This document shows, one piece after another, positions 28,017-39,177 of a DNA stretch of 64,000 bases. The number at the start of each line of letters is the position of its first letter. Position 1 is the first letter of the stretch. The notes beneath the pieces are model-generated. The model saw only the letters and a program-made list of their open reading frames with translations. It did not search any database and had not been told where the DNA came from. The translations under genes and the position numbers were made by a program. Origin of the DNA: Leptospira brenneri (GTDB lineage: Bacteria; Spirochaetota; Leptospiria; Leptospirales; Leptospiraceae); assembly GCF_002812125.1 (NCBI RefSeq), contig NZ_NPDQ01000002.1, positions 248,001-312,000 on the forward strand, in the 5' to 3' direction.

Positions 28017-30755
28017 ATGCCTCTTGGGAATTCCAATATCAGAGCTTTCACTAAGGATTTTGCACTCCTGGTTTCGGTATTCCTTCTGTATTTAGTTGCG
28101 GGCAAATTGAGTTTGAATCTCTCATCCATCGATGGATACAGCACACCACTTTGGCCACCGGCTGGTATTGCTCTTGGTTTTGTTCTTATCTTTGGCAATT
28201 GGGTCTGGCCTGCTTTATTGTTAGGTGCATTTTTCACAAATACAAATACTTTTCCAGCTGCAGAGAGTTGGATTGATTTTTTAATTTCGAATCCGCAAAA
28301 CATCACAATTTCGATCGGAAATACTTGTTCCGCAATCATAGGGTCTCATTTCTTAAAAAAACATTCTGATCCAAGTTTGAATTTTTTTCATGCAAGGGAT
28401 ATATTAAAATTTTTTATCTTCGCTGGCCCTGTCACTGCTATCGTATCTTCTATCATAGGAAGTTTGTCTTTATTTTATTTTAAGATCATTTATTCAGAAT
28501 TTCTTCTCCAAACATGGTTCACTTGGTGGATGGGTGATACGATTGGGATCATCATATTCACACCATTACTCATCCTGATATGGAAGTGGTATCAAGGAGA
28601 AGAAAAACTATTAAGACTAATTATTTTTTCTTCCGCCACCATGAGTATTTTTATATTTACTCTATCAATATTTTTTTTAACGAGAAATTGGGAGAAGGAG
28701 TTTATACACCATCGAATTAAATCGGATGGACAAATCATCTCAACTGAAATAGAAAACCGGCTATTTGAAAATATACGTGTTGCAAAGGCATTAGGTTCCT
28801 TTATCTCGTTAACGGACCAATTGAATCGGAATCATTTTGATCAGTTTGCTAAAACTGTAATCGAAGATTCTGATGCTGTAACTGCATTATCTTGGAATCG
28901 ATCTATTAAAAATTCATTACGTTCACTCGCTGAAATAGAGTTAAAAAAAGAATATCCGGATTCAATGGGGATCACTGTAAAAGATGGAAATAAAATGATT
29001 TCCTCGCCAGAAAAGGAAGAGTATATTTACATTCGTTACATTTATCCTTATGATCAAAATGCTAAAGCATTAGGATTTGATGTATTGTCCGATCCCAAAA
29101 GAAGAGATGCTCTTGATAGTGCCGTTGAAAGAAAGGGATTTGATATTACTAGTAAAGTAGATTTGGTTCAAAACTTAGAAGGCAATTCGGGATTTTTAGT
29201 ATTTTATCCAATCACAAGAAAAAATAAAGAGTTTGGATTTGCAACGGCAGTGATTCGAATTTCAAGTATTCTTGAAAATACTTTGGTAGGAAATGATCAT
29301 AATTATTTATGCATAAAAATTGAAGAAAGGAGCGGGCCTTATCATATAGAAATATTTTCGAAAAATTGTTTGAACATGGAAGAACGAATTTTTTCAGATT
29401 TTTCTTTTGAACATCCAATCGCCGTTGGTTCGCATATTTTTAGCGTAAAAATAGTTCCAACCAAAGACTATTTCCAATTGAATCTTACTACTGCCTCTAA
29501 ATTTTTACTCATCATATCTTCTCTCTTAACTGGACTACTTGGAATACTACTTCTGATCATTATGGGTAAGGAAAAAAACATTCAGGATACAGTAGAAAAA
29601 AGAACATTTGAACTAGAAAAAGCAAATCGTGTAAAATCTGAATTTTTGGCTAACATGAGCCATGAAATTCGTACTCCTATGAATGGAGTCCTAGGGATGC
29701 TGACTTTATTAGAGCATACTAATATTGATTTTGAGCAAAAGGATTATTTGGATAATGCGAAACGAGCCGTTTTGGCTCTTTTGACAATCATTAATGATAT
29801 TCTGGACGTTTCTAAATTAGAAAACAAAAAGTTAGAAATGGATCCAAAACCCACCAATATACATAAGTTATGCAAAGATTTGATTCAACTTTTTCTGCCG
29901 GATGCACATAAAAAGAATTTAGAATTCTATGTAAATGTCGCTAGTTTAGATTCAAATCTTTTTGTTATGGCAGATGAAAATAGACTTCGCCAAATATTGA
30001 TTAACTTAATTGGAAATGCATTAAAATTCACTTTCACCGGATCTTTATGTTTGGATGTAAACTTAAGTGAAGATAGAAAATACATAGTGTTTACAATTAA
30101 AGATACTGGAATTGGAATTTCATCAGAAAATATATCAAAGTTATTCAATCGTTTTGTCCAACTAGAAGATTCAAGGACCAAAAAATTTGAAGGTTCTGGA
30201 CTTGGACTTTATATTTCTAAACAGCTTGTAAATATAATGGGTGGAGACATTGAAGTCGAAAGTGTTTTGGGTGTAGGTTCGACCTTTCGATTTACAATTC
30301 CATTTGAGGAAACGGATCAAAGAGAAACAGAAGTAGAAAACTTGAATCCAAAATTATTTGGAGATAACGAAGGTTTCCATGTATTAATTGCTGAAGATAA
30401 TTCTTTAAATCAAAAATTTATCGTAAAACTATTTCAGAAAGAAAATATCAAAGCGAGTGTCGCCTCGAACGGGATAGAAGTAATCCAACTGTTAGATGAA
30501 TCTCTTTCTCATATTGATGATAGGTTTGATATGATTCTTATGGACATCCAGATGCCTCTTATGGATGGAATGGAAGCCACAAAACTGATTCGGAAAAGAG
30601 ATGATTCTTATCGCGAAATACCTATCATCGCAATCACAGCCAATAGTATGGATTCTCAGCTGAAAGAATACTTGGAAAACGGAATGAATGGATATGTAAA
30701 AAAACCAATCATTCTTTCTGAACTCATGGCAGCTATTAATAGAAACATCCACTAA
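28017..30755 (+). CDS. Hybrid sensor histidine kinase, MASE1-CHASE-HisKA-HATPase-REC
   Basis: A 912-residue membrane kinase. Order: MASE1 multi-helix sensor (about residues 10-235, with [20 protein letters not shown]), extracytoplasmic CHASE domain (about 240-475), another helix near 490-515, HisKA with phospho-His549 in [13 protein letters not shown], ATPase domain ([28 protein letters not shown]), and a receiver with Asp843 in [14 protein letters not shown] phosphorelay to an unseen Hpt or receiver protein is expected. No partner lies next to it. MASE1 with CHASE in one protein suggests two separate sensory inputs. The ligand is unknown. Confidence 0.9.
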   Translation: MPLGNSNIRAFTKDFALLVSVFLLYLVAGKLSLNLSSIDGYSTPLWPPAGIALGFVLIFGNWVWPALLLGAFFTNTNTFPAAESWIDFLISNPQNITISIGNTCSAIIGSHFLKKHSDPSLNFFHARDILKFFIFAGPVTAIVSSIIGSLSLFYFKIIYSEFLLQTWFTWWMGDTIGIIIFTPLLILIWKWYQGEEKLLRLIIFSSATMSIFIFTLSIFFLTRNWEKEFIHHRIKSDGQIISTEIENRLFENIRVAKALGSFISLTDQLNRNHFDQFAKTVIEDSDAVTALSWNRSIKNSLRSLAEIELKKEYPDSMGITVKDGNKMISSPEKEEYIYIRYIYPYDQNAKALGFDVLSDPKRRDALDSAVERKGFDITSKVDLVQNLEGNSGFLVFYPITRKNKEFGFATAVIRISSILENTLVGNDHNYLCIKIEERSGPYHIEIFSKNCLNMEERIFSDFSFEHPIAVGSHIFSVKIVPTKDYFQLNLTTASKFLLIISSLLTGLLGILLLIIMGKEKNIQDTVEKRTFELEKANRVKSEFLANMSHEIRTPMNGVLGMLTLLEHTNIDFEQKDYLDNAKRAVLALLTIINDILDVSKLENKKLEMDPKPTNIHKLCKDLIQLFLPDAHKKNLEFYVNVASLDSNLFVMADENRLRQILINLIGNALKFTFTGSLCLDVNLSEDRKYIVFTIKDTGIGISSENISKLFNRFVQLEDSRTKKFEGSGLGLYISKQLVNIMGGDIEVESVLGVGSTFRFTIPFEETDQRETEVENLNPKLFGDNEGFHVLIAEDNSLNQKFIVKLFQKENIKASVASNGIEVIQLLDESLSHIDDRFDMILMDIQMPLMDGMEATKLIRKRDDSYREIPIIAITANSMDSQLKEYLENGMNGYVKKPIILSELMAAINRNIH

Positions 30756-30797
30756 CTGAAACATAATCAATGATGATTATGAATCTAAATTGGGATA

Positions 30798-31394
30798 TTA
30801 AAAGTTTATTTCATAAGAAATCATGAGTTTTTGCGCATTGGAATTTTGTCCTATAGCAAACGAATCTCTTTGGATATCAAATTGAAATCCCGATTGGGTT
30901 TTACCTTTTTCCCATGAAATTCCAAACCAATAAGTATAACCAAGTTGTATAAAATATTTTAATCCAAGAAGGGCTAGTTTCGTTTCGTTGTTTTCTTTGA
31001 TTTTTTCTAGATCTTTTTTTGCATCTAAGCTATTTAGAATTAATAATAAATTTTGGTCATTGATAGAGGGTTGGTTTAGATATGATAATTGTAGATATGT
31101 CTGTGAATCCGTATATTTTTCTTTTTCATGAAGTTCTTCAAGATGACCTTTATATTCCGACCTAGCAAGTAAGGTGGTAATTCCTGCCACTGCGATCCCT
31201 TTTCTATAAGACTTCGCATGAATGAGTCCCCAACCAGGAAGAAGGGCACTCCGCCAAACTAAATCCCATCTTGATCTCATTTCAACAGAAGAATTCTTTG
31301 GATCGTTCGCTTGTTCATTGGTAGTAGGTACTTCCTGTGCTTCTAAAAAAGAAAAGTTGAAGATTAACAAACAAATAATGTAAAACTTTTTCAT
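30798..31394 (-). CDS. Secreted/membrane protein with DUF5683-like motif
   Basis: A 198-residue protein with a cleavable-looking signal peptide (FNFSFLEAQ). The segment SRWDLVWRSALLPGWGLIHA followed by KSYRKGIAVAG resembles the small helical-hairpin motif (ALLPGWGQ...G) of DUF5683-type proteins. The central part is helical and the end is strand-rich (GFQFDIQRDSFAIGQNSNAQ), which could fit an outer-membrane partner. No function is known. It is convergent with the hybrid kinase and divergent from the riboswitch-nrd operon. Confidence 0.65.
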   Translation of the reverse strand: MKKFYIICLLIFNFSFLEAQEVPTTNEQANDPKNSSVEMRSRWDLVWRSALLPGWGLIHAKSYRKGIAVAGITTLLARSEYKGHLEELHEKEKYTDSQTYLQLSYLNQPSINDQNLLLILNSLDAKKDLEKIKENNETKLALLGLKYFIQLGYTYWFGISWEKGKTQSGFQFDIQRDSFAIGQNSNAQKLMISYEINF

Positions 31395-31540
31395 TGGGAA
31401 TAGGTAATTCCTTTTTAAATGAATGATCTATTTTTACTAAATTTAGTGAGATCGATAAGTTCATGACTATTTAAATTTACGCCACTCATCTCATTTTTCA
31501 CAATTCCCCTCGTTTTATTCCATTGACAAAATATGTCTCA

Positions 31541-31665
31541 TGCGGTTTCTTTAGATTCTATTCCGGGAGGAATGAGGTGAAATTCCTCAACTGACGGCGC
31601 AACCGTAAATCCTTGTCCGCTACGGATCAGGAAAGTCGGATCTTCCCACATATGAATCGCCCGTA
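31541..31665 (+). ncRNA. Cobalamin (B12) riboswitch before nrdB-nrdA
   Basis: The conserved core of the cobalamin riboswitch is readable on the plus strand: GAGGTGAAATTCCTCAACTG, then a CGCAACCGTAAATCC block, a hairpin TCCTTGTCCG/CGGATCAGGA, and AAGTCGGATCTTCCCAC, a somewhat divergent form of the B12-box. It lies 230 bp before nrdB. High B12 should switch off the downstream class I ribonucleotide reductase. The exact ends are approximate, and I could not identify the expression platform with certainty. Confidence 0.83.
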
Positions 31666-31894
31666 AACGATCATCTGTACCGAAATTTTTTTCAGGGCCC
31701 CGGACTAATGCTACCGGGATACCCACACCTTCTTCCAAACAAGTTGTTGTGTTCCGGGTCGACGAGATTTGGCCGTGGAAAATATCCGTTCCATACCAAT
31801 CTAAACCAATAAATTAGTGTTTGTTGGTATGTTGTATCTTCTCTGGCAAAGAAGAACACATAAAATATAGAAATCGTAACTTGGAGTTGTTGGA

Positions 31895-32866
31895 ATGGAT
31901 CACCAATCAGAAGTTTTATTAAAAGAAAATAAGGATCGTTTTGTGATCCTTCCCATTAAATTTCCTAAAATTTGGGAGATGTATAAAAAACAACAAGCTT
32001 CCTTTTGGACAGCAGAAGAAATCGATTTGAGTAGTGATTTGGATGATTGGAATTCTTTATCAAATAACGAACGATTTTTTTTAAGTAATGTTTTGGCATT
32101 TTTTGCTGCAAGTGATGGAATCGTAAACGAAAACTTGGCAGTGAACTTTATGCGTGAAGTCCAGCTACCTGAAGTTAGATGTTTCTATGGATTTCAAATT
32201 ATGATGGAAAATATCCATTCAGAAACATATTCCCTTCTCATTGATACCTACATCAAAGATCCAAAAGAAAAACACAGACTTTTTCATTCCATAGAAACCA
32301 TCCCTGCCGTACAAAAAAAAGCAGAATGGGCCTTACGTTGGATTGGTTCGAGTGATTTTGCTGAACGCCTTCTTGCTTTTGCAGCCGTAGAAGGAATCTT
32401 TTTTAGTGGGAGTTTTTGTGCCATCTTTTGGATGAAAAAACGGGGTCTTCTTCCTGGCCTTAGTTTTTCGAACGAACTCATTAGCCGGGATGAGGCCTTA
32501 CATTGTGAGTTTGCTTGTATTCTTTTTAAAATGTTAGAAACGAAACCAAGTGCGGATCGAGTCTATGAAATCTTTACCGACGCAGTGAATATTGAAAAAG
32601 AATTTATCACCGAGTCTTTGTCAGTGGATCTTATTGGTATGAATGCAAAACTGATGCAGCAGTACATTGAATTTGTAGCAGACCGTTGGCTCATTGAACT
32701 TGGTTTTGATAAACTTTATTATTCTGCTAATCCATTTGATTTTATGGAAATGATTTCTTTACAAGGAAAAACAAACTTTTTCGAAAAACGAGTGGGTGAC
32801 TACCAGAAGGCGGGAGTTCTGAGTTCGGAACAAGGTTTTACATTCTCTCTGAATGAAGATTTTTAA
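31895..32866 (+). CDS. nrdB: Class I ribonucleotide reductase, small (radical) subunit
   Basis: Supplies the radical for conversion of ribonucleotides to deoxyribonucleotides. It is a 323-residue di-iron R2 protein. Key features: [14 protein letters not shown] with the first ligand region, [20 protein letters not shown] carrying the presumed radical Tyr112 and Glu/His ligands, and [14 protein letters not shown] and [11 protein letters not shown] with the remaining ligands. These blocks resemble the eukaryotic R2 type more than E. coli NrdB. The gene precedes nrdA by 22 bp, so small-before-large order, and follows the B12 riboswitch. Confidence 0.95.
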   Translation: MDHQSEVLLKENKDRFVILPIKFPKIWEMYKKQQASFWTAEEIDLSSDLDDWNSLSNNERFFLSNVLAFFAASDGIVNENLAVNFMREVQLPEVRCFYGFQIMMENIHSETYSLLIDTYIKDPKEKHRLFHSIETIPAVQKKAEWALRWIGSSDFAERLLAFAAVEGIFFSGSFCAIFWMKKRGLLPGLSFSNELISRDEALHCEFACILFKMLETKPSADRVYEIFTDAVNIEKEFITESLSVDLIGMNAKLMQQYIEFVADRWLIELGFDKLYYSANPFDFMEMISLQGKTNFFEKRVGDYQKAGVLSSEQGFTFSLNEDF

Positions 32867-32888
32867 AAATTTAAGATAAGGAAACAAT

Positions 32889-35273
32889 ATGTTCGTACTG
32901 AAAAGAAATGGAAAAAGGGAATCAGTAAAGTTTGATAAAGTTACGGCTCGGATTGATAAATTATCTTATGGCCTCAGTCGTTTGGTCAGTCCCATTGATG
33001 TGGCAAAAAAAGTCATCGAAGGAATTTATGATGGGGTAAGCACTTCGGAGTTGGACAATTTAGCGGCAGAAATTGCAGCTTCTCTTACCACCAAACACCC
33101 AGACTATGCACTTCTAGCGAGTCGGATTGCTGTGAGTAATCTCCACAAAAACACAACGAAATCTTTTTCTGAAACCATGGAACGATTGTATTCCTATACT
33201 GACCCAAAAACAAAAAAGGTTATGCCTCTCATCGCAGAGGATGTTTGGGAAATTGTTAAAAAACATTCTGAACTTTTAGATAGTTCTATTATTTATGACA
33301 GAGACTTTGGGTTTGATTATTTTGGATTTCGCACCCTCGAAAAATCCTATTTATTAAGGATCGATGGAGATATCGTAGAACGCCCACAACATATGTACAT
33401 GCGAGTGGCCCTCGGGATTCATAAAGATCGAATCGAAGACGTAATCAAAACATATCATTTAATGAGCGAACGTTGGTTTACCCATGCCACTCCCACCCTT
33501 TTTAATGCAGGGACACCCAAACCCCAAATGAGTAGCTGTTTTCTCCTTACCATGAAAGACGATAGCATCGATGGAATTTATGACACTCTGAAACAAACTG
33601 CAAAAATCTCTCAAAGTGCTGGAGGGATTGGTCTTTCCATTCATAATATCCGCGCTACAGGTTCATACATTGGTGGAACCAATGGAACGAGTAACGGCAT
33701 CATTCCCATGTTACGAGTATTTAACGATACAGCGAGGTATGTGGACCAAGGTGGTGGGAAAAGAAAAGGCGCCTTTGCCATTTATTTGGAACCATGGCAT
33801 GCGGATATTTTCCCATTTTTAGAATTAAAGAAAAATCATGGGAAAGAAGAGATGCGGGCCCGTGATTTATTTTATGCATTATGGATTTCAGATCTATTTA
33901 TGAAGCGAGTGGAAGAGGGGGGAGATTGGAGTTTATTTTGTCCGAACGAAGCTCCAGGTCTTTCTGAAGTGTATGGGGATGAATTTGTTTCCCTTTACGA
34001 AAGATACGAAAGAGAAGGGCGTGCTAGAACCAAAGTGAAGGCCCAAGACCTTTGGTTTGCGATTGTAGAATCACAAATTGAAACAGGAACTCCTTATTTA
34101 TTATACAAAGATGCTGCTAATGCAAAAAGTAATCAGAAAAATTTAGGAACCATCAAAAGTAGTAACCTTTGTACAGAAATTTTAGAATTCACCAGTCCTG
34201 ATGAAGTGGCTGTTTGTAATTTAGCATCGGTCGCCTTACCTAAGTTTGTTTCTAATGGTGAGTTTTTATTCGATAAATTGTATGAGATTGTTTATCAAAT
34301 GACGGTGAATTTGAACCGCATCATTGATGAAAATTATTACCCTGTCCCAGAGGCCAAAAATTCCAATTTCAAACACCGTCCGATTGGGATTGGAGTCCAA
34401 GGTCTTGCTGATGTTTTTATTTTACTTCGTATGCCTTATGAAAGTGATGCGGCAAAAAAACTAAACATTGAGATTTTTGAAACCATCTATTTTGCAGCCA
34501 TGACCGCAAGTAAAGACATTGCGAAAGAAGAAGGAACCTATCCTAGTTTCCCCGGTTCTCCCCTCTCAAAAGAAATTTTCCAATTTGATTTATGGGATGT
34601 CAAACCTACAGGACGCTGGGATTTTGAATCCCTTCGAAAAGAAGTGGTTCAACATGGAGCGAGGAACTCCCTCCTCGTGGCACCAATGCCAACGGCTTCT
34701 ACATCTCAAATTTTAGGAAACAATGAATGTTTTGAACCGTATACATCCAATATCTATTCCAGGCGAGTGCTAAGTGGTGAGTTTATTATTGTCAATAAAC
34801 ATTTGTTACATGATTTAATTGAGTTAGGGTTATGGAATTCCGAAATGAAAAACCAAATCATTGCGGCGGGTGGAAGCATCCAGTCCATTCCTTCCATCCC
34901 GGATACAATCAAAGAAATTTACAAAACGGTTTGGGAAATGAAACAAAGATCGCTCATTGATATGGCAAGAGATCGAGGTGCTTTTATTTGCCAGTCCCAA
35001 TCTTTGAATTTGTTTGTAGAAAGTCCTACGGTCTCCAAACTATCCTCCATGCATTTTTATGCTTGGAAACAAGGTTTAAAAACAGGGATGTATTATTTAC
35101 GAACTAAGGCGGCCTCGCAGGCAATCCAATTCACTGTCGAAAAAAACAAAGAAGAGATCAGAAAAGAAAACGAATTTGCTAAAGTCCCTCCCACAAACCA
35201 GGAAAAGGCGGAATCCGAATTTGTTGGGGAAGCCTGTTCTATGGAAGAGGGTTGCTTGCTTTGCGGAAGTTAG
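32889..35273 (+). CDS. nrdA: Class I ribonucleotide reductase, large (catalytic) subunit
   Basis: A 794-residue catalytic subunit. An ATP-cone domain occupies the first 90 residues ([20 protein letters not shown]), so activity is probably dATP-inhibited. Catalytic residues are readable: Cys217 (MSSCFLL), radical Cys428 in [11 protein letters not shown] and Cys443 in [11 protein letters not shown], plus the C-terminal redox pair CLLCGS that takes electrons from thioredoxin or glutaredoxin. The sequence is eukaryote-like. It is translated from an ATG with an AAGGA site 22 bp after nrdB and should share the riboswitch control. Confidence 0.95.
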   Translation: MFVLKRNGKRESVKFDKVTARIDKLSYGLSRLVSPIDVAKKVIEGIYDGVSTSELDNLAAEIAASLTTKHPDYALLASRIAVSNLHKNTTKSFSETMERLYSYTDPKTKKVMPLIAEDVWEIVKKHSELLDSSIIYDRDFGFDYFGFRTLEKSYLLRIDGDIVERPQHMYMRVALGIHKDRIEDVIKTYHLMSERWFTHATPTLFNAGTPKPQMSSCFLLTMKDDSIDGIYDTLKQTAKISQSAGGIGLSIHNIRATGSYIGGTNGTSNGIIPMLRVFNDTARYVDQGGGKRKGAFAIYLEPWHADIFPFLELKKNHGKEEMRARDLFYALWISDLFMKRVEEGGDWSLFCPNEAPGLSEVYGDEFVSLYERYEREGRARTKVKAQDLWFAIVESQIETGTPYLLYKDAANAKSNQKNLGTIKSSNLCTEILEFTSPDEVAVCNLASVALPKFVSNGEFLFDKLYEIVYQMTVNLNRIIDENYYPVPEAKNSNFKHRPIGIGVQGLADVFILLRMPYESDAAKKLNIEIFETIYFAAMTASKDIAKEEGTYPSFPGSPLSKEIFQFDLWDVKPTGRWDFESLRKEVVQHGARNSLLVAPMPTASTSQILGNNECFEPYTSNIYSRRVLSGEFIIVNKHLLHDLIELGLWNSEMKNQIIAAGGSIQSIPSIPDTIKEIYKTVWEMKQRSLIDMARDRGAFICQSQSLNLFVESPTVSKLSSMHFYAWKQGLKTGMYYLRTKAASQAIQFTVEKNKEEIRKENEFAKVPPTNQEKAESEFVGEACSMEEGCLLCGS

Positions 35274-35301
35274 GCTATGTGATCATTGAAGCTCACTAAT
35301 G

Positions 35302-36390
35302 TTATGGCATAAGTGAAATTGCTAAAAAGGAGGCCATAATCACTAAATGGATGAGCCCATGAAGGGATGTGGTCCTTCCTGATCCAAAGGTAAAACTTCC
35401 TGCAAGAAATGTAACCATTAAGAATACAATTCCCTTGGTGTCTAGCCCGAGGGTTAATGGTTTATCAAACATAAGAGAATAAAAACTCACAGCAGGGATT
35501 GTGAGTGCAATACTCGCAGCTCCCGATCCCAAAGCTAAGTTCAAACTGGTTTGTAGTTCATTGATTTTAGCCGCATTCATTGCTGCCAATGTCTCTGGAG
35601 CCAAAACAAGAATTGCAATCACAATTCCGACCACTGCCTTCGGCGCACCTAACGACGCAATGGTGCTTTCTATCGCTGGGCTTAAAATTTTTGACAATCC
35701 TACAACCGCCACAAGAGAGAATAGAAGTGAGATGAAACTAGTAATCGCTCTTTTTTGACTTGGCCTTGGATGGTCTGTTTGGATTTGAGAGGACTCTCCT
35801 TCTGATGCAGCAAAAAAGTTTTTATGTGATTTGGTTTGTGACCAAACAAGAGCTCCATACAAAACAAGGGATGCAAGAGAAACAAAGATAAGTTGTCCTC
35901 CACTATAAGTTCCCTTGTTTGTCGAAGTTGTATATAATGGCAAAATTAATGTAAGTGTTGATAATACTGCCAGAACTCCAAGCAAAGCCGTAGTTCCCAC
36001 GAGTTGAAATCCCAACTCTTTATGCTTCAATCCACCTAACAAAATACAGATTCCAATGATTCCGTTGGTAACGATCATAAGCGCTGCAAAAACAGTGTCC
36101 CTTGCAATCTGAGGGGAATCTGCCGAATCGTTACTCATAAGACTGACAATGAGAGCCACTTCGATTACGGTAACAGAGATGGCCAAAATCAAAGTTCCGA
36201 GCGCAGGTCCCACTCGTTCCGCAATGACTTCTGCACTATGAACCGCACTTGAAATTCCTGCAGCTAAGAACACAACGGCAATCGCGATGAGAAGCCCTTC
36301 GCCAATGGGTGCGACGATCACACCGATCAAAACCAAAAAGGAAGTGAGAGAGAGCCAGTCGTTGGAAGTGAGAGTTCTTGTGTTCGCCAT
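35302..36390 (-). CDS. chaA: ChaA-type calcium/sodium:proton antiporter
   Basis: A 362-residue inner-membrane protein of the CaCA superfamily with about eleven helices. The two alpha repeats show the family pattern: HSAEVIAERVGPALGTLILA (20 residues) with AISVTVIEVALI in the first half, and LVLAPETLAAMNAAKINELQ with NLALGSGAASIALTIP in the second. The conserved acidic Glu residues in these helices bind the cation. ChaA exports Ca or Na in exchange for protons. Symbol by family resemblance. A copy of the dispersed element (36486-36593) lies in its 5' leader in the sense direction. Confidence 0.85.
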   Translation of the reverse strand: MANTRTLTSNDWLSLTSFLVLIGVIVAPIGEGLLIAIAVVFLAAGISSAVHSAEVIAERVGPALGTLILAISVTVIEVALIVSLMSNDSADSPQIARDTVFAALMIVTNGIIGICILLGGLKHKELGFQLVGTTALLGVLAVLSTLTLILPLYTTSTNKGTYSGGQLIFVSLASLVLYGALVWSQTKSHKNFFAASEGESSQIQTDHPRPSQKRAITSFISLLFSLVAVVGLSKILSPAIESTIASLGAPKAVVGIVIAILVLAPETLAAMNAAKINELQTSLNLALGSGAASIALTIPAVSFYSLMFDKPLTLGLDTKGIVFLMVTFLAGSFTFGSGRTTSLHGLIHLVIMASFLAISLMP

Positions 36391-36485
36391 AGTGTTTCTT
36401 ATATTTAAATTCTTTAATGATAAGACTCACTAGAAAGCCATAAAGTTCAACCAAATCCATAGATTTGCCATCTTTGTTTGGCCAT

Positions 36486-36593
36486 GGGGCGCCTCGAATT
36501 TTCTTTAAAATACAGATCGTTCCAATACTCGACCGGGCTATCCGCTCCAATCTTCCCTTGCGGGAAGGATTTCCGCTTCTATCCCTGGCGCGG
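36486..36593 (-). repeat. Dispersed foldable element, copy D (long form)
   Basis: On the minus strand: GCGCCAGGGATAGAAGCGG, AAATCCTTCCCGCAAGGGAA hairpin, GATTGGAGCGGATAGCCCGG, then TCGAGT, a variable AT-rich part and closing CGAGGCGCCCC. It lies about 100 bp before the chaA start. Confidence 0.8.
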
Positions 36594-36713
36594 AAATAAG
36601 TTGACTGGCATTAATAAATAATTCGTTACCCAGATTTTAAGAATGACAATTCTCATATCCGCTTTACTTATATTTGTTGGTCGTATCAAAAACCTATGGC
36701 TTTACTTGTATCT

Positions 36714-38090
36714 ATGCTAAAACGAATTCTATTTTTTTTCTTTTTGTTTTGTTGTCTCTTTAGTTTCAACGCCTGTCTTCTCAATCCCATTGTCCGGGAT
36801 CTACTTTTTCCCGAAAAAGATCCTTCTTCTAAGTCTTTACTCGGACTTTTGGCCTTGACGGTAAATACCAATACTCGAGTGGAACTCAACCACTCCTGGG
36901 CCGGGGTTCGCAAGGGAGAAAGTTTGCAATTGGAAGCATCTTACTTTATGTACGGTTCAAAGGTGGATTCTACTTTCCAATGGTCAAGTAGCAACCCTTC
37001 CGTTGCCACTGTCGATGCCAATGGATTTGTGCAGAGTATTGGCAATGGAAAAGTGTATATTACTGCCACGTCCGCAGATGGAAGGGCAGGTGCGAGTTCA
37101 GACATTACAGTGTATACGGGATATGTTTATGCAAGTTTGGATACAAGTAACTTAGTCGGTCATTTGACGATGAATCATACCACAGGAGTTTTAACTCCTA
37201 CCGGAACTATTTATGTTGGTCTTTCAACCGGACCTACTGGAATTGCCGCAGATCCTTCTGGTAAATATTTATTTACAGGAGATTTTTATGGCGGAACCAT
37301 CTCTCAATTTTTGATCAACCAAACAACAGGTGTACTGACTGCAAATTCTACTCCCACTGCGCCAGCTGGTATCCAACCAAGAAACATAGTCATCACTCCC
37401 GATGGACGGTATTTGTATTTGGCCTCCCAAGGAACGATGGCCATTCGAGCTTACGCCATTAATGCCAATGGAACACTTACCTTTATCAATTCCTATTCCA
37501 CATCTAATTTACAAACTCAAATTCAAATTTCAAGGAATGGAAATTTTATATTCTATTTAAGTTCTGCACAAACGGAACTTGTATCGTATCGCATTAACTA
37601 CTCTGATGGAACTTTAACACAAGCTGGCGTAAGTCCAGCGTTTACTAATACTGGTTCCGACAATGTGGCAACTCATCCCAATGGAAATTTTCTTTATGTA
37701 GGATCCTATCCCGATTTAACGATTTTACGTTTAGATCCCGAAACGGGTTCTATGAACTTTGTGGATTCCGTAAATCATGCGAAGAGTATCAACGGTTCTG
37801 CCATCCATCCGAGTGGCCTTTTTTATTATTTGATTCATATGATTGAAGGAATTATTGCTTGTTATACGATAGATCCCATAACGGGAAAAATTGCATATGC
37901 GTCTGCCGTGACTGGATATTCGACCACTAGTTTGCGATTTATGGTCATCGATCCTACGGGCAGGTTTGCTTATGTTGCAGACAATGGTGGTGATTTACTT
38001 CAGTTTAGCATCAACCAAATTACAGGTGAGTTAACTTTAATTGGGTCGGTGGATCCCGGTGGAGTCCAATGGAATTTGATCTTTTTATGA
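36714..38090 (+). CDS. Lipoprotein with Big_2 domain and lactonase-like beta-propeller
   Basis: A 458-residue lipoprotein (signal ending FNAC). After a short linker comes one bacterial Ig-like group 2 domain (FQWSSSNPSVATVDANGFVQ, then ITATSADGRAGASS; about residues 60-130). The remainder is a seven-bladed propeller of the YncE/6-phosphogluconolactonase type with repeated units such as GIAADPSGKYLFTGDFYGGT and VIDPTGRFAYVADNGGD. No lactonase active site is assignable; such proteins probably serve binding or structural roles at the surface. It is followed closely by a four-helix membrane protein. Confidence 0.83.
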   Translation: MLKRILFFFFLFCCLFSFNACLLNPIVRDLLFPEKDPSSKSLLGLLALTVNTNTRVELNHSWAGVRKGESLQLEASYFMYGSKVDSTFQWSSSNPSVATVDANGFVQSIGNGKVYITATSADGRAGASSDITVYTGYVYASLDTSNLVGHLTMNHTTGVLTPTGTIYVGLSTGPTGIAADPSGKYLFTGDFYGGTISQFLINQTTGVLTANSTPTAPAGIQPRNIVITPDGRYLYLASQGTMAIRAYAINANGTLTFINSYSTSNLQTQIQISRNGNFIFYLSSAQTELVSYRINYSDGTLTQAGVSPAFTNTGSDNVATHPNGNFLYVGSYPDLTILRLDPETGSMNFVDSVNHAKSINGSAIHPSGLFYYLIHMIEGIIACYTIDPITGKIAYASAVTGYSTTSLRFMVIDPTGRFAYVADNGGDLLQFSINQITGELTLIGSVDPGGVQWNLIFL

Positions 38091-38100
38091 GGGGTACATA

Positions 38101-38571
38101 ATGGGATACTTTATTTACATCGTAGCAGCAATGTTAGTCGCACCGCTATTTTCCGTGATTTTTGAACTCTACTATCGTTCTTCCCAAATAAGATTTTTAG
38201 ATCTCACTTGGAAGTGGTTTATCTTTTGGGCGATTGGAATCCGACTCATCACAGCGGGTGCTAGTCAAATCGCAAACCCAGCATTTACGGCAAGTATTAT
38301 GCAACTCAGTGATTCGGCCCATGTTGTGATCAGGGAATTAGGTTTTGCTAATTTGCTGATGGGAGGCCTAGCAGCCTTGTCTTTATTTTTTCCCTCTTTA
38401 CGTCCTGCGGCAACTCTCGGTGGTTTGTATCTTGGCCTTGCAGGACTACTACATGTCATTCGCGGTATCGAACACGTCAATTTCAAAGAAGCTACAGCCC
38501 TGATTTCCGACTTATGGGGTTTTCTGATCGTTGTGGCATATTATGTGGATTCTTTTTTATTGCGAAAATAA
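38101..38571 (+). CDS. Uncharacterised four-helix membrane protein (possibly DUF6790)
   Basis: A 156-residue protein with four to five membrane helices. Distinct features are a polar first loop with FELYYRSSQIRFLDLTWKWF, a VIRELGFANLLMGG segment and HVIRGIEHVNFKEA before the final helix. It resembles small proteins annotated DUF6790, but I am not certain. It begins 10 bp after the propeller lipoprotein, so the two may be co-expressed. A copy of the dispersed element starts 4 bp after the stop codon, on the opposite strand. Confidence 0.7.
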   Translation: MGYFIYIVAAMLVAPLFSVIFELYYRSSQIRFLDLTWKWFIFWAIGIRLITAGASQIANPAFTASIMQLSDSAHVVIRELGFANLLMGGLAALSLFFPSLRPAATLGGLYLGLAGLLHVIRGIEHVNFKEATALISDLWGFLIVVAYYVDSFLLRK

Positions 38572-38574
38572 AAA

Positions 38575-38683
38575 GGGCGCCTCGTATCTTATCTTCTTTC
38601 TCCATTGGTTCGAAGCACGATCAGGCTTTCCGTTCCAATCTTCGCTTCCGCTTCGATTTCCACTGCAATCCTTGGCGCGGGGC
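38575..38683 (-). repeat. Dispersed foldable element, copy E (long form)
   Basis: On the minus strand: CGCGCCAAGGATTGCAGTGG, an AAATCGAAGCGGAAGCGAAG hairpin, ATTGGAACGGAAAGCC, and a closing CGAGGCGCCC. It begins directly after a coding region and has no same-strand gene immediately downstream other than nothing before 38571. Confidence 0.75.
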
Positions 38684-38734
38684 TTTTAGCGATAGTATGG
38701 AAGTTGTTTGAATACAAAATTTTGATCTGACCAA

Positions 38735-39100
38735 TCACCCATTCCTTAAAATCTTTTCCATCGTTTTGCCTTTTGCCAACTCATCCACAAGTTTGTCCAA
38801 ATACCTGACTTGTTTTGTTAAAGGATTATCGATTTCTTCAATGCGATATCCGCAGATCGTTCCTTTAATGAGTTCGGCATTTTTATTTAATTTGGCTTTC
38901 TCAAAGAAAGTTTGAAAGGTTACATTCTTATCGATTAACTCTTTGATTTTCTTTTCATCAAAAGAAGTTAACCATTCAATCACTTGGTGTAACTCTTTTT
39001 TGGTTCTTCCTTTTTTTTCCACCTTGTTAATATAGTGAGGATAAACCGATGCAAAAGTCAGTTTGGCAATTTTTTCATTGTGTTCGGCAGTTGGTTTCAT
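38735..39100 (-). CDS. DUF2200 family protein
   Basis: A 121-residue cytoplasmic protein matching DUF2200 along its length: LTFASVYPHYINKVEKKGRT, ELHQVIEWLTSFDEKKI, VTFQTFFEKA, LIKGTICGYRIEEIDNPLTK and VRYLDKLVDELAKGKTMEKI. Function unknown. I start it at the ATG at 39100, which has an AAAGG site and the family's usual N-terminus; the frame extends to 39136. Confidence 0.87.
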   Translation of the reverse strand: MKPTAEHNEKIAKLTFASVYPHYINKVEKKGRTKKELHQVIEWLTSFDEKKIKELIDKNVTFQTFFEKAKLNKNAELIKGTICGYRIEEIDNPLTKQVRYLDKLVDELAKGKTMEKILRNG

Positions 39101-39177
39101 AAGTGATTTACCTTTATCTTTTATAATGGAGTGCAAAATTGGATTTTTTCATCAGACTTTGTCCAGAACTTTTCAAA

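Noticed and set aside
31523..31551. Promoter with TTGACA before the riboswitch
   Set aside because: The -35 is perfect but no acceptable -10 lies at normal spacing, so I did not annotate it.
31538..31738. Minus-strand open frame over the riboswitch
   Set aside because: It lies over a clear cobalamin riboswitch on the plus strand, has no ribosome site and no recognised domain.
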